51,555 nucleotides of DNA, from contig JBGALV010000024.1 in NCBI GenBank assembly GCA_044223515.1, forward strand, positions 1-51,555, read 5' to 3'. Within the stretch, counting starts at the first letter, position 1; the number at the start of each line of letters is the position of its first letter. Source of the DNA: SHVZ01 sp044223515 (GTDB taxonomy: Bacteria > Pseudomonadota > Alphaproteobacteria > SHVZ01). The notes under the pieces were generated by a model. The model saw only the letters and a list, made by a program, of their open reading frames with translations. It was not told the origin of the DNA and ran no database searches. A program made the translations under genes and the position numbers. Below, piece after piece: positions 43,589 to 51,555 of this stretch.

Positions 43589-43783
43589 CCCGCCCGTCCC
43601 TTCCGTCTGCGGCCCCGGCTCCGGCGCAGGACCACGGCTGGCAACATCGCACGGGGGGCAAAGGCCCGTAAAGCTGCCCTTCCCGACCCGCAAAGTCCTG
43701 CCACGCCTTGCAAAATGCCGTCGGCGCACCCTATAGATGGACGGTCGCCCGGCGCCATCCGCCAACGGGAGCCCGACCCGGCT

Positions 43784-44464
43784 TTGATTCTCACCTGTCC
43801 CGCCTGCGGCAAACGCTATCTCGTGCCTTCGAGCGCGCTCGGATCAGCTGGGCGCCGGGTGCGTTGTGCTGCCTGCGGCGAGACCTGGTTCCAGGACGCG
43901 CCGCCGGCTGAAGCCGAGGCGGCCGATCCGCCGTTCGAGTCGTTCATCGACCCGCCACCCGAGGACATCGAGCCGCCGCCGCTCCGGGCCGGCTCGAACC
44001 TGCCGGCGCTGCGCCGGCGGCCCGAGAAAAAGAAGTTCCCGGTCGGCTGGGTCCTGCTCGGTCTCTTCATCGTCGCCGTCGTCGGGGTCGGCGTGCTGGG
44101 ACGGAACACGATTGTCGGGGTCTGGCCGCCCTCGGCCAGGCTTTACGAGATGGTCGGCCTGCCGGTGCCGGTTCCCGGCGCAGGCCTCGTCCTGCACGAC
44201 GTGGCGACCGAGCGGATGACCCAGGGCGGCGTGCCGGTCCTGGTGGTCACGGGGACGCTGGCGAACCCGACCCAGGAAGTGAAGAACGTGCCGAAGCTGC
44301 GCGTCAGCCTTCGCGACGCCCAGCGCCGCGAGGTCCAGAGCTGGGTGTTCTCGGCCGACACCTCGAAGCTGGTGCCGGGCGAGTTCGTCAAGTTCGGCAG
44401 CGAGTTCGCCAATCCGTCGACCGAAGCGGTCGACCTGACGCTCACCTTCACGAACAGCGACTAG
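43784..44464 (+). CDS. Zinc-ribbon (MJ0042-type) DUF3426 membrane protein
   Basis: A 226-residue protein with an N-terminal zinc ribbon (ILTCPACGKRY ... VRCAACGETW, two CxxC pairs), an acidic Pro-rich linker, one membrane segment (about 90-112: GWVLLGLFIVAVVGVGVL) and a C-terminal DUF3426-like domain (VLVVTGTLANPTQEVKNVPKL). TTG 43784 was chosen because family members begin exactly with this zinc ribbon; ATG 43715 would add 23 residues. Its place beside ftsE is widely conserved in alphaproteobacteria. Function unknown, with a link to envelope or division by context. Confidence 0.85.
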   Translation: MILTCPACGKRYLVPSSALGSAGRRVRCAACGETWFQDAPPAEAEAADPPFESFIDPPPEDIEPPPLRAGSNLPALRRRPEKKKFPVGWVLLGLFIVAVVGVGVLGRNTIVGVWPPSARLYEMVGLPVPVPGAGLVLHDVATERMTQGGVPVLVVTGTLANPTQEVKNVPKLRVSLRDAQRREVQSWVFSADTSKLVPGEFVKFGSEFANPSTEAVDLTLTFTNSD

Positions 44465-44476
44465 CGGGAGCCGCCG

Positions 44477-47125
44477 CTAGAAGCGGCGGAGCAGGCGGTC
44501 GATGTAGTCGCGCTCGATCTGCGGACGGGTCGGCTCGGAGGCGCGCCGGCGGAGCTCGTCGAATATCTCGCGCGAGCGCTGGATGTCGGCTTCCTCCGGG
44601 ATCTCGACGTGGCCGCGGTTCATGCCGCCCGAGTTGCGGGTCGGACGGCCCAGCGGATCGCGGCCCTGGCGGTCGGCCTGCGGCCGCGGCTGGCCGGGGG
44701 CCGGCTCGCCCATGCCTTCGCCCTCGCCCGGATCCTGGCCTTCCATCTGGCGGGCCATCTGCTCGGCCATCTCCTGGGCGCCCTGCTGCAGTTGCTCCAG
44801 CGCGTCGGACTGCGGACCGACCGCATCGCCCCAGCCCTGGCGGCGGAGGGCCTCGGTGGCGTTTCGCATCGAGCGCTCGGCTTGGCCCAGCTGGCCGGGG
44901 ATATTCCCGTTCTCGCCCATCTGGCGCATCAGGTCGCCGAGCATCCGGCGGACCGCATCCTGGGTATCGGCAGCGCCCGACGCCGCCTGCTCGTCGCCCT
45001 CACCGGGTTGCCCCTGACCCTGCTGTCCCTGGCCGCGCTGACCGCGTTGCCCCTGCTGCCCGCGCTGTCCCTGGCCCGGCTGCTGGCCTCGCTGGCCCTG
45101 CTGCGCGCGCTGCCCCTGCTGGCCGCGCTGTCCTTGCTGACCCTGTTGTCCTTGCTGGCCCTCGGCGTCTTCCTGGCCCTGCTGGCGCTGATGGCTTTGG
45201 TCGAGCAGCTGGCGCTGCTTCTTGGCGAGATCCTGCAGGTTCTGCAGCATCTTCATCTGCTGCTGCATCTGCTGGTTCGGGCGGCCGAGCTGGGCCGAGC
45301 GCAGGTTCTCCAGCATCTCCTTGAGCTGGGAGAGCATCTGCTTGGCGGCGTCGCGGTTGCCCGACCGCGCGAGCTCGCGCGCCTTGTCGAGCATCCGCTG
45401 CAGGTCCTGGCGCTCGACCATCTGGGTGCCCGGCGGCAGGGCCTGCATCTCCTGCTGATCGGCGTTCTTCTGCTGCTCCATCATCTGGCGCGCCATGGCT
45501 TCCAGATAACGGTCGATCGCGCGCTGCAGCTCGTCCATCAGGCGCTGCAGCTCCTGATCCTCGACGTTGCGGGCGAGCGCGTCCTCGAGCGCCTGCTGCG
45601 CCTGGCGCAGCTCGCGCATCGCGATCGAGACGTCCCCGTCCTCGACCCGGAGCGCCACGTCCCAGAGGAGCTGCATCGTCGACTGCAGGCCTTCCTTCGA
45701 GTCGTCGTGGCGGAGCCGGCCCATCGCAGACTTGAGGCCCATGAAGACGACGATGTCTTCGGCATAGGCGCCGGGCCGCGAGGCGATCTCGGCGAGGCTG
45801 CGCATCACGCCGGCCCGGTTCTGGGTCGGTGCCTGCGCCAGCTTCTTCCGCTCCGCCACGATCGCGCGGGCGACCGGATGACGGAAGTTGCGCTCGGGCA
45901 GGACCAGCTTCTGCAGCTCGCTCTCGCCGGTCTGTCCGATCGCGTCGGTGGCGAGCAGCGTCACCGTCACCTGAAGCCCGGCCCAAGGATGCGCCGTAAG
46001 GTCGTGATAGCTGGCGTTCGCCGCCTCCTTGAGGCCGAGCCCGGGAAGCGCGAGCGCCAGTTCGATCAACTCCTCGTCATCCATCTCCGAATTGCTGTCC
46101 TCGGCGCGGCGCACGCGCGCCACCACGGACTCGACGCCGTAGTCGTCGGTCGCCGCGTAGTCGAGGCGAAGCGCGCCCCGGTCGCTCTGGCTCGGCGGCT
46201 GGCGGAAGGAGGCAGTCGGAGGATTGTCGGGAAGCACCTGGATGCGCCAGGCGCCAAGCTCCTTCTGGCCCGACGCGACCGCGATGCGGCCGCCATCGAC
46301 CAGGGTCGTCGTCGCGCGGTGGCTGGTCGGCCCAAGGCTCTCGAAGGCCGTCGCCTGATCGTCCACCATCAGGTTCGGAGAGGACTTGAGGCCGTTCACC
46401 TGCGCGAGCACGACCGATCGCACAGGGATCTCGATGGGGGCCTCGGCGTGCTGCTGGCGCGCATCGAGGAAGATCGGCGCCTTGCCGGTGTACGCAGGCG
46501 GGTTGACCCAGAGATCGAGCGTCGTGCCGGGACCTGCATTGGCGCCAACCATGTCCGGGGACATCGCACGCGCCATGCGGTCGCCGACCTCACCCCACGA
46601 GGCTGCTATCCCGATGACGAGAAGAAGCCCGACCGCCGCACGGATGCCGAGGAGGTCGGCACGACCCCAGCCGGCTTCCGGCACGCCGACGCGCAGGTGA
46701 GCGAGTCGCTGTGCGAGCCGGCGGCGATGCGCTTCCCAAAGGGCGCGGCTGACCGGATCGGCCGCCCCCAGCGCCAAGTGATCGTTGATCCCGGACAGCG
46801 GCCGATGGGCGAGGTCACTCGCGACCTCGAGGCGGCGGCGTGCCGCATCTTCTCCGGGGAGCGTGAGCGCCACCAGCGCGCGCCAGGCGGCGAAGAGGAA
46901 GCCGATGCCGAACACGCCGAGCACGGCGGCATGCGCCCACGACGGCAGCTTCGGCAGGACATCGAGAAGCGAGAGAGCCAGGAAGACGCCTGATATCGTC
47001 GCCGGAAGCCAGAGCGCGGGCCACAGCTGCTCCCAGAACAAGGCAGCTCGCGCCAGTCTCACCTGACGGGCCACCCGGCTTTGGGTGCCGGGATCGAGAA
47101 GGCTCTCGGGGACGCGCTCTTCCAT
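44477..47125 (-). CDS. TIGR02302 family low-complexity membrane protein
   Basis: An 882-residue protein of the alphaproteobacterial TIGR02302 family (also called DUF4175). There are two N-terminal membrane segments (about 40-80) and a third near 163-178, then a large periplasmic-looking region. A Gln/Gly/Arg low-complexity stretch at about 645-712 is built of GQQGQR-like units, and a charged C-terminus includes EIPEEADIQRSREIFDELRRR. ATG 47125 follows GAGGTGA. It lies 57 bases after lysA on the same strand. No function is established. The composition bias also creates a long false frame on the plus strand. Confidence 0.88.
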   Translation of the reverse strand: MEERVPESLLDPGTQSRVARQVRLARAALFWEQLWPALWLPATISGVFLALSLLDVLPKLPSWAHAAVLGVFGIGFLFAAWRALVALTLPGEDAARRRLEVASDLAHRPLSGINDHLALGAADPVSRALWEAHRRRLAQRLAHLRVGVPEAGWGRADLLGIRAAVGLLLVIGIAASWGEVGDRMARAMSPDMVGANAGPGTTLDLWVNPPAYTGKAPIFLDARQQHAEAPIEIPVRSVVLAQVNGLKSSPNLMVDDQATAFESLGPTSHRATTTLVDGGRIAVASGQKELGAWRIQVLPDNPPTASFRQPPSQSDRGALRLDYAATDDYGVESVVARVRRAEDSNSEMDDEELIELALALPGLGLKEAANASYHDLTAHPWAGLQVTVTLLATDAIGQTGESELQKLVLPERNFRHPVARAIVAERKKLAQAPTQNRAGVMRSLAEIASRPGAYAEDIVVFMGLKSAMGRLRHDDSKEGLQSTMQLLWDVALRVEDGDVSIAMRELRQAQQALEDALARNVEDQELQRLMDELQRAIDRYLEAMARQMMEQQKNADQQEMQALPPGTQMVERQDLQRMLDKARELARSGNRDAAKQMLSQLKEMLENLRSAQLGRPNQQMQQQMKMLQNLQDLAKKQRQLLDQSHQRQQGQEDAEGQQGQQGQQGQRGQQGQRAQQGQRGQQPGQGQRGQQGQRGQRGQGQQGQGQPGEGDEQAASGAADTQDAVRRMLGDLMRQMGENGNIPGQLGQAERSMRNATEALRRQGWGDAVGPQSDALEQLQQGAQEMAEQMARQMEGQDPGEGEGMGEPAPGQPRPQADRQGRDPLGRPTRNSGGMNRGHVEIPEEADIQRSREIFDELRRRASEPTRPQIERDYIDRLLRRF

Positions 47126-47182
47126 CAAGTCACCTCACGGCCGCCGCGCCGGCCGGCTCGGGAGGGAAGCGGGAAGCTCCCT

Positions 47183-48442
47183 TCAGAGCCAATCTGGAAC
47201 GCGGTCGCGCCCGATAAGATCCTCGTAGCTCGGCCGCGGCCTCACCACCGCGAATTGCTGGCCCCGGACAAGCACCTCCGGCGCCAATCTGCGCGCATTG
47301 TAGCTGGAGGCCATGACCGCGCCATAGGCCCCCGCGTGGGTGATCGCAAGAATGTCACCAGCGCCGACCGGCGTGAGCTCGCGGTCCTTGGCAAAGAAAT
47401 CGCCCGATTCGCAGATGGGTCCCACGACATCGACCGGACGGGCCCTGGCTCCGGCCTTCGGCTCGGCCACGGTCACGATCGGGTGATGTGCCTCGTAGAG
47501 GGTCGGACGGATCAGATCGTTCATCGCGCCGTCGACGATGACGAAGGTCTTGGCCGACCCTTCCTTGACGAACAGCACCTTGGTCAGGAACACGCCCGAC
47601 TCGGCGACCAGCCGACGGCCGGGCTCCATCACCAGCTTGCAGCCGGCGTCCTTCGCTGCGTCCAGCGCAATCTTGGCGTAGTCGGCGACCTTGGGCGGCG
47701 CCTCACCGGTGTAGCCCACGCCGAGACCGCCGCCGACGTCGAGCACGCTGATCGGTATCCCTTCGGCGCGAAGGGCCTTCACGAACTCGACCATGCGCGC
47801 GAACGCGGCGCGGTAGGGTTCGAGGTTCACGATCTGCGAGCCGATATGGCTAGCGACGCCGACCGGCTCCAACGAGTCGTGCTTCGCCGCCCGCTTGAAC
47901 ACGTCCATCGCCTGGTCGAGGTCGATGCCGAACTTGTTGCCCTTCTTGCCGGTGGTGATCTTGGCGTGGGTCTTCGGGTCGACGTCGGGATTGATGCGGA
48001 CCGCGATCTTGGCGCGCTTGCCCATCTGGCGGGCGACGTCGGCCAGGAGGTCGACCTCGTGATCCGACTCGACGTTGAACTCGCCGATGCCGGCGGACAG
48101 CGCGAACGCCATCTCCTCGGCCGACTTGCCGACGCCGGAATAGACGATCTTCTTCGGATCGAAGCCGGCGGCGAGCGCACGGCGGATCTCGCCCTCCGAG
48201 ACGGTGCCGCCGCCGGCACCGAGCTTCTGCAGCAGGCTCAGGATCGCCTGGTTGTCGTTCGCCTTCATCGCGTAGCAGACCATCGAGTCCGTGCCGGCGA
48301 GGGCATCCGCATACTCGCGATACCGGCGCTCGATGCCGCTGCTCGAATAGACGTAGACCGGCGTGCCGACCTTCTCGGCGACGAGGGCGAGGTCGACTCC
48401 TTCTGCGTGGAGCCGGCCGTTCTTGTAAACGAAGTCGTTCAT
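47183..48442 (-). CDS. lysA: Diaminopimelate decarboxylase LysA
   Basis: A 419-residue fold-type III PLP enzyme making L-lysine from meso-diaminopimelate. Seen: CYAMKAN with Schiff-base K60, HIGSQI, the GGGLGVGY phosphate-binding loop, EPGRRLVAESG, PICESGD with the catalytic Cys of the opposing subunit, and AGAYGAVMASSYN. Length is normal. It overlaps lptM (ATGA), completing argH-lptM-lysA. Confidence 0.96.
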   Translation of the reverse strand: MNDFVYKNGRLHAEGVDLALVAEKVGTPVYVYSSSGIERRYREYADALAGTDSMVCYAMKANDNQAILSLLQKLGAGGGTVSEGEIRRALAAGFDPKKIVYSGVGKSAEEMAFALSAGIGEFNVESDHEVDLLADVARQMGKRAKIAVRINPDVDPKTHAKITTGKKGNKFGIDLDQAMDVFKRAAKHDSLEPVGVASHIGSQIVNLEPYRAAFARMVEFVKALRAEGIPISVLDVGGGLGVGYTGEAPPKVADYAKIALDAAKDAGCKLVMEPGRRLVAESGVFLTKVLFVKEGSAKTFVIVDGAMNDLIRPTLYEAHHPIVTVAEPKAGARARPVDVVGPICESGDFFAKDRELTPVGAGDILAITHAGAYGAVMASSYNARRLAPEVLVRGQQFAVVRPRPSYEDLIGRDRVPDWL

Positions 48443-48567
48443 TTGGTCGGGTAGGTCCGGGGGAATGGGATGTTCTTGGCGTCGGCGGGCGGCTCGAGCG
48501 TGCCCGGCTTCTTGCCGCAGGCCGCCAGCGACGCGGCGAGGAGCAGCAAGACCAGCAGCGATCTCAT
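48439..48567 (-). CDS. lptM: LptM-like small lipoprotein
   Basis: A 42-residue lipoprotein: MRSLLVLLLLAASLAAC, with the lipobox LAAC (Cys 17), then GKKPGTLEPP. LptM (YifL) assists maturation of the LptD/LptE lipopolysaccharide translocon, and its place between argH and lysA is conserved in many proteobacteria. It overlaps argH (ATGA) and lysA (ATGA). Assignment rests on size, lipobox, GxKxP motif and synteny. Confidence 0.85.
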   Translation of the reverse strand: MRSLLVLLLLAASLAACGKKPGTLEPPADAKNIPFPRTYPTK

Positions 48568-50003
48568 AGCCACGCCTTCCGCGCCGCCTTGACCTGGCGG
48601 AGCACGTTCGCAGGCGACGTGCCGCCGTAGCTGGTGCGGCTTGCCGCCGAGCGCTCCACCGTCAGCACCTTGAAGACGTCCTTGGTGATCCGCTTGTCGA
48701 CCCCCTGGAAGTCCTCGAGCGAGAGCTCGCCGAGATCGACTCCCTTCTCTTCGGCCAGCCGCACGGCGCGGCCGGCGACGTGATGGGCCTCGCGGAAAGG
48801 AATGCCGATGGTGCGTACGCACCAGTCGGCGAGATCGGTCGCCGTCGCGTAGCCCTGGGCCGCGGCGGACCGCAGCACCGGCGCGTTCGGCTTCATGTCG
48901 CGGACCATGCCGGCCATCGCGGCGACGGCGAGCGCGAAGGCGTCGGCCGCATCGAAGGTCGGCTCCTTGTCCTCCTGCATGTCCTTGCCGTAGGTCAAGG
49001 CTAGGCCTTTCATCACGATCAGCAGCGCGTTCAGCGCGCCGATGATACGGCCTGCCTTGGCGCGCACCAGCTCGGCTGCGTCGGGGTTGCGCTTCTGCGG
49101 CATGATCGAGGAGCCGGTGGTGAAGGCATCCGACAGCTTAACGAAGCGGAACTGCGCCGAGCACCAGATCACGATCTCCTCGGCGAAGCGCGAAAGATGC
49201 GTCGCCGAGATCGAGCAGGCGGAAAGATATTCGAGGGCGAAGTCACGGGCCGCGACGGAGTCGAGCGAGTTCGCAGTCGGCCGGTCGAATCCCAGCGCCT
49301 TCGCGGTCCGATGACGGTCGATCGGGAACGAGGTGCCGGCCAGCGCCGCGGCACCCAGCGGCGACTCGTTCATGCGCCTGCGCGCATCCCGGAAACGGCC
49401 GCGGTCGCGCCCGAACATCTCGACATAGGCCATGAGGTGATGGCCGAAGGTCGTCGGCTGGGCCGACTGGAGATGGGTAAAGCCGGGCATGATCGTGCCG
49501 GCATGCTTCTCCGCCTGGCCGATCAGCGCCGCCTGCAGGTCGCCAAGGGCTGCGTCAGCCTCGTCACACTGGCGGCGCACCCAGAGCCGGAAATCGAGGG
49601 CTATCTGGTCGTTGCGCGAGCGCGCGGTATGCAGGCGCCCCGCCGGCCGGCCGATGATTTCGGAGAGGCGCGACTCCACGTTCATGTGGATGTCCTCGAG
49701 CGCCCGCGAGAACTTGAACTTCCCGGACTCGATCTCGTCCTTGACGCGGTTCAGTCCTTTGACGATAGCCTTGGCATCGGGACCTGAGATGATCTTCTGG
49801 GCAGCCAGCATCTCGGCATGGGCGATCGAGCCCTGGATGTCCTCGGCGTAGAGCCGCCGATCGAAGTCGATCGAGGCGTTGATCTGCTCCATGATGGCGG
49901 CCATGCCGCCTGAGAAGCGTCCGCCCCACAGTGTGTTTGCCTTGGGTGCGTTAGCCGACTTCTTGGCGGGGCGAGCGGAGGTCTTGGAGGTCTTGCGGGC
50001 CAT
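48564..50003 (-). CDS. argH: Argininosuccinate lyase ArgH
   Basis: A 479-residue enzyme that splits argininosuccinate into arginine and fumarate. Seen: LWGGRFSGG, HTARSRNDQIA, GFTHLQSAQPTTFGHHL and the superfamily signature GSSIMPQKRNPD with the catalytic Ser. A Lys/Ala-rich N-terminal tail of about 22 residues is extra to many ArgH proteins. ATG 50003 has AGGA upstream. Its ATG shares the palindrome CATG with the ATG of the divergent thioredoxin gene. It heads argH-lptM-lysA. Confidence 0.95.
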   Translation of the reverse strand: MARKTSKTSARPAKKSANAPKANTLWGGRFSGGMAAIMEQINASIDFDRRLYAEDIQGSIAHAEMLAAQKIISGPDAKAIVKGLNRVKDEIESGKFKFSRALEDIHMNVESRLSEIIGRPAGRLHTARSRNDQIALDFRLWVRRQCDEADAALGDLQAALIGQAEKHAGTIMPGFTHLQSAQPTTFGHHLMAYVEMFGRDRGRFRDARRRMNESPLGAAALAGTSFPIDRHRTAKALGFDRPTANSLDSVAARDFALEYLSACSISATHLSRFAEEIVIWCSAQFRFVKLSDAFTTGSSIMPQKRNPDAAELVRAKAGRIIGALNALLIVMKGLALTYGKDMQEDKEPTFDAADAFALAVAAMAGMVRDMKPNAPVLRSAAAQGYATATDLADWCVRTIGIPFREAHHVAGRAVRLAEEKGVDLGELSLEDFQGVDKRITKDVFKVLTVERSAASRTSYGGTSPANVLRQVKAARKAWL

Positions 50004-50583
50004 GAATCCTGGGATGAGCAGCTGGGGACTGACGCGACGGGCGGCACTGGCCGGTGGAGTCGCGCTCGTGGCCGCCGGGACCGCGCGCGCGGATGGACGG
50101 CCGCCGCTTGCGGGCCAGATGAAGAAGTTTACCGTGCATCCGAGCCCGCGGCCAGCGCCGGAGGCCGCCTTCAAGACCCGTGACGGGGAGCCCAAGAAGC
50201 TCGCCGAGCTCAAGGGCCGCGTGCTTCTGGTCAATTACTGGGCGACCTGGTGCAGCCCCTGCGTCGCAGAGATGCCGTCGCTCGACCGGATGGAGGAGCA
50301 CCTCGCCGGGCCGGAGTTCATGATCCTGCCGGTGGCGTCCGACCGCGGGGGCTTGAAGACCGTCGAGGCCTTCTACGCGAAGACCGCGCTGAAACGCCTG
50401 CCGATCTACCTCGACCCGGACATGAAGTTCACCCGCTCGTCCGGCGTGCGCGGGCTGCCGACGACGCTGATCGTCGACAAGGCCGGCCAGGAGGTCGCAC
50501 GCATGGAGGGCGACGCCGCCTGGGATTCGCCGGAGGCCGAGGCGCTAATCAGGTTCTACCTGGCCCAGAAGGCCAGCAGCTGA
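50002..50583 (+). CDS. TlpA-like thioredoxin with probable Tat signal
   Basis: A 193-residue exported thioredoxin-fold protein. The N-terminus has a twin-arginine motif (LTRRAALAGGVAL) and an Ala cleavage region (GTARA). The thioredoxin domain (about 55-190) has the redox motif WATWCSPC and the cis-Pro loop VRGLPTTLIVD. Such proteins reduce disulfides in the periplasm, for example in cytochrome c or cytochrome oxidase assembly. The start may be ATG 50002 or 50014. Divergence from argH without any gap is conserved in several alphaproteobacteria as I recall, but here the starts actually overlap. Confidence 0.88.
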   Translation: MNPGMSSWGLTRRAALAGGVALVAAGTARADGRPPLAGQMKKFTVHPSPRPAPEAAFKTRDGEPKKLAELKGRVLLVNYWATWCSPCVAEMPSLDRMEEHLAGPEFMILPVASDRGGLKTVEAFYAKTALKRLPIYLDPDMKFTRSSGVRGLPTTLIVDKAGQEVARMEGDAAWDSPEAEALIRFYLAQKASS

Positions 50584-50595
50584 CCTTGGGTCAGC
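50579..50595. terminator. Short hairpin holding both convergent stop codons
   Basis: GCTGACC (50579-50585) pairs with GGTCAGC (50589-50595) around a 3-base loop. The thioredoxin TGA and the opposite-strand TGA of the dehydrogenase both lie in the stem. There is no T-run, so terminator activity is uncertain. Confidence 0.4.
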
Positions 50596-51463
50596 GGGTC
50601 GGAACCGGCTTCTCGCCCGAGTAGTCGTAGAAGCCGCGCTTGGTCTTGCGACCGAGCCACCCGGCTTCGACGTACTTCACCAGCAGCGGGCACGGCCGGT
50701 ACTTCGAGTCCGAAAGGCCCTCGTGCAGCACCTGCATCACCGCGAGGCAGGTATCGAGGCCGATGAAGTCGGCGAGCTCGAGCGGGCCCATCGGGTGGTT
50801 GGCGCCAAGCCGCATCGCCGTGTCGATCGCCTCGACCGAGCCCACGCCTTCGTACAGCGTGTAGACCGCCTCGTTGATCATCGGCAGCAGGATGCGGTTG
50901 ACGATGAAGGCCGGGAAGTCCTCGGCGGTCGCCGGCGTCTTGCCAAGCTTGATCGCCAGTTCCTTGACCTGCTTGAACGTGTCTTCGTCGGTCGCGATGC
51001 CGCGGATCAGCTCGACCAGCGACATCAGCGGCACCGGATTCATGAAGTGCATGCCGATGAACTTGCCCGGCCTGTCGGTCGAGGCGGCAAGGCGCGTGAT
51101 CGAGATCGACGAGGTGTTGGTGGCGATGATGGTCTCTGGCCCGAGCTCCGGCACCAGCTTCTTGAAGATGCCGCGCTTGACGTCCTCGTTCTCGGTCGCC
51201 GCCTCGATGACGATGTCGCAGCCGCGCAGCTTGGCGAGCTCCGACGTCGTCGTGATGCGCTTCAGCGCCGCGTCCTTGTCGGCCTGGGTCGCCTTGCCCT
51301 TGGTGACCTGGCGATCGATGTTCTTGCCGATCAGGTCGACGGCGCGCTTGAGCGCGTCCTCGCTGATATCGGAGATGCGGACGTCGTAGCCCGACATCGC
51401 CGAGACATGCGCGATGCCGCCGCCCATCTGGCCGGCGCCGATGACGCCGATGGTCTTGATCAT
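50591..51463 (-). CDS. hbd: 3-hydroxybutyryl-CoA dehydrogenase
   Basis: A 290-residue NAD-dependent dehydrogenase that interconverts 3-hydroxybutyryl-CoA and acetoacetyl-CoA, a step of fatty acid and PHB metabolism. Seen: Rossmann motif GAGQMGGGIAHVSA (9-22), IEAATENEDVK, NTSSISIT, HFMNPVPLM with catalytic H139, and the C-terminal GPLELADFIGLD. Length matches the stand-alone family. It lies 2 bases after the etfA stop, so etfA and this gene are co-transcribed, the usual etfBA-hbd arrangement. Confidence 0.95.
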   Translation of the reverse strand: MIKTIGVIGAGQMGGGIAHVSAMSGYDVRISDISEDALKRAVDLIGKNIDRQVTKGKATQADKDAALKRITTTSELAKLRGCDIVIEAATENEDVKRGIFKKLVPELGPETIIATNTSSISITRLAASTDRPGKFIGMHFMNPVPLMSLVELIRGIATDEDTFKQVKELAIKLGKTPATAEDFPAFIVNRILLPMINEAVYTLYEGVGSVEAIDTAMRLGANHPMGPLELADFIGLDTCLAVMQVLHEGLSDSKYRPCPLLVKYVEAGWLGRKTKRGFYDYSGEKPVPTR

Positions 51464-51465
51464 GT

Positions 51466-51555
51466 TCAGCGCCCCTTGGCGAGCTCGGCGTCGAGCTCAG
51501 GCACGACCTTGAAGAGGTCACCGACGAGGCCGTAGTCGGCGACCTGGAAGATCGG
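51466..51555 (-). CDS. etfA: Electron transfer flavoprotein alpha subunit, partial (C-terminus)
   Basis: Only the last 29 codons are inside the window; the gene continues past the right edge. The reading PIFQVADYGLVGDLFKVVPE, then LDAELAKGR, is the very conserved EtfA C-terminus that includes the last FAD-domain strand. EtfA passes electrons from acyl-CoA dehydrogenases to the quinone pool. The following 3-hydroxybutyryl-CoA dehydrogenase supports the call. Confidence 0.93.
   Translation of the reverse strand, partial: PIFQVADYGLVGDLFKVVPELDAELAKGR

Noticed and set aside
43589..43765. A 59-residue N-terminal extension of FtsE
   Set aside because: Its composition is not protein-like and FtsE length is correct from TTG 43588; still, a TTG start leaves some doubt.
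42494..43783. Upstream part of the long frame ending at 44464 as a fused N-terminus of the zinc-ribbon protein
   Set aside because: It runs antisense through ftsX and ftsE, and the zinc ribbon normally sits at the N-terminus.
44609..46993. A 794-codon open frame opposite the TIGR02302 gene, rich in Leu
   Set aside because: It arises from the complement of Gln/Gly codons; the minus-strand frame has family features and a ribosome site.

Overview
The window comes from a high-GC alphaproteobacterium, most like the Rhodospirillales/Reyranella type. Signs of this are GC-rich third codon positions, frequent GTG starts, the block zinc-ribbon/DUF3426 - ftsE - ftsX - ydcF - plsC, and the block argH - lptM - lysA beside a TIGR02302 protein. 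The genus cannot be fixed from sequence alone.

Region 1 (1-21.6 kb) is a chemotaxis and signalling island broken into short units of alternating strand rather than one che operon. It holds an Aer-like PAS protein overlapping a chemoreceptor that has no periplasmic domain, a single-domain CheY, a REC-EAL c-di-GMP phosphodiesterase, CheB, CheR with a second methyltransferase behind it, a NarL-type regulator, two divergent CheZ-like phosphatases, two large hybrid histidine kinases, CheW, CheA and three proteins I do not recognise. I see no flagellar genes or cheD. Nine genes carry the same bipartite upstream element: an 18-base box with consensus CATACTTTCGAYTGATGG and, about 20 bases further on, a -10-like TAnnnT. 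Three divergent gene pairs carry the element back to back at 25, 25 and 22 bases. Together this looks like an undescribed promoter class or activator regulon for chemotaxis, and it draws the unknown gene at 20605 into the set. Both CheZ proteins end in a FliM-like DALF peptide. The larger one carries two copies joined by a Pro/Ala linker.

A tRNA-Arg(CCU) at 21.6 kb closes the island. Region 2 (21.7-39.4 kb) is catabolic and transport-related: a methyltransferase; an SDR, a BKACE-type beta-keto acid cleavage enzyme, an AroE-like dehydrogenase lacking the shikimate-binding serines, and a GST; a PAS protein with a four-cysteine finger; a thioesterase with an aspartate dehydrogenase-like protein; a run of proline iminopeptidase, oligopeptide-type binding protein, class V aminotransferase, CaiB-type CoA-transferase and MFS exporter; a second orphan binding protein; an HpcH/HpaI-like protein lacking two active-site residues with an MlrC-like peptidase; and a second SDR. 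This looks like uptake and breakdown of an amino or keto acid compound, but no substrate can be named.

Region 3 (39.4-51.6 kb) is core genome: DUF445, PlsC, YdcF, FtsX/FtsE, the zinc-ribbon protein, TIGR02302, LysA, LptM, ArgH, a TlpA-like thioredoxin, 3-hydroxybutyryl-CoA dehydrogenase and the C-terminus of EtfA. No intergenic stretch reaches 300 bases. I found no insertion sequence, CRISPR array, phage gene or replication origin.
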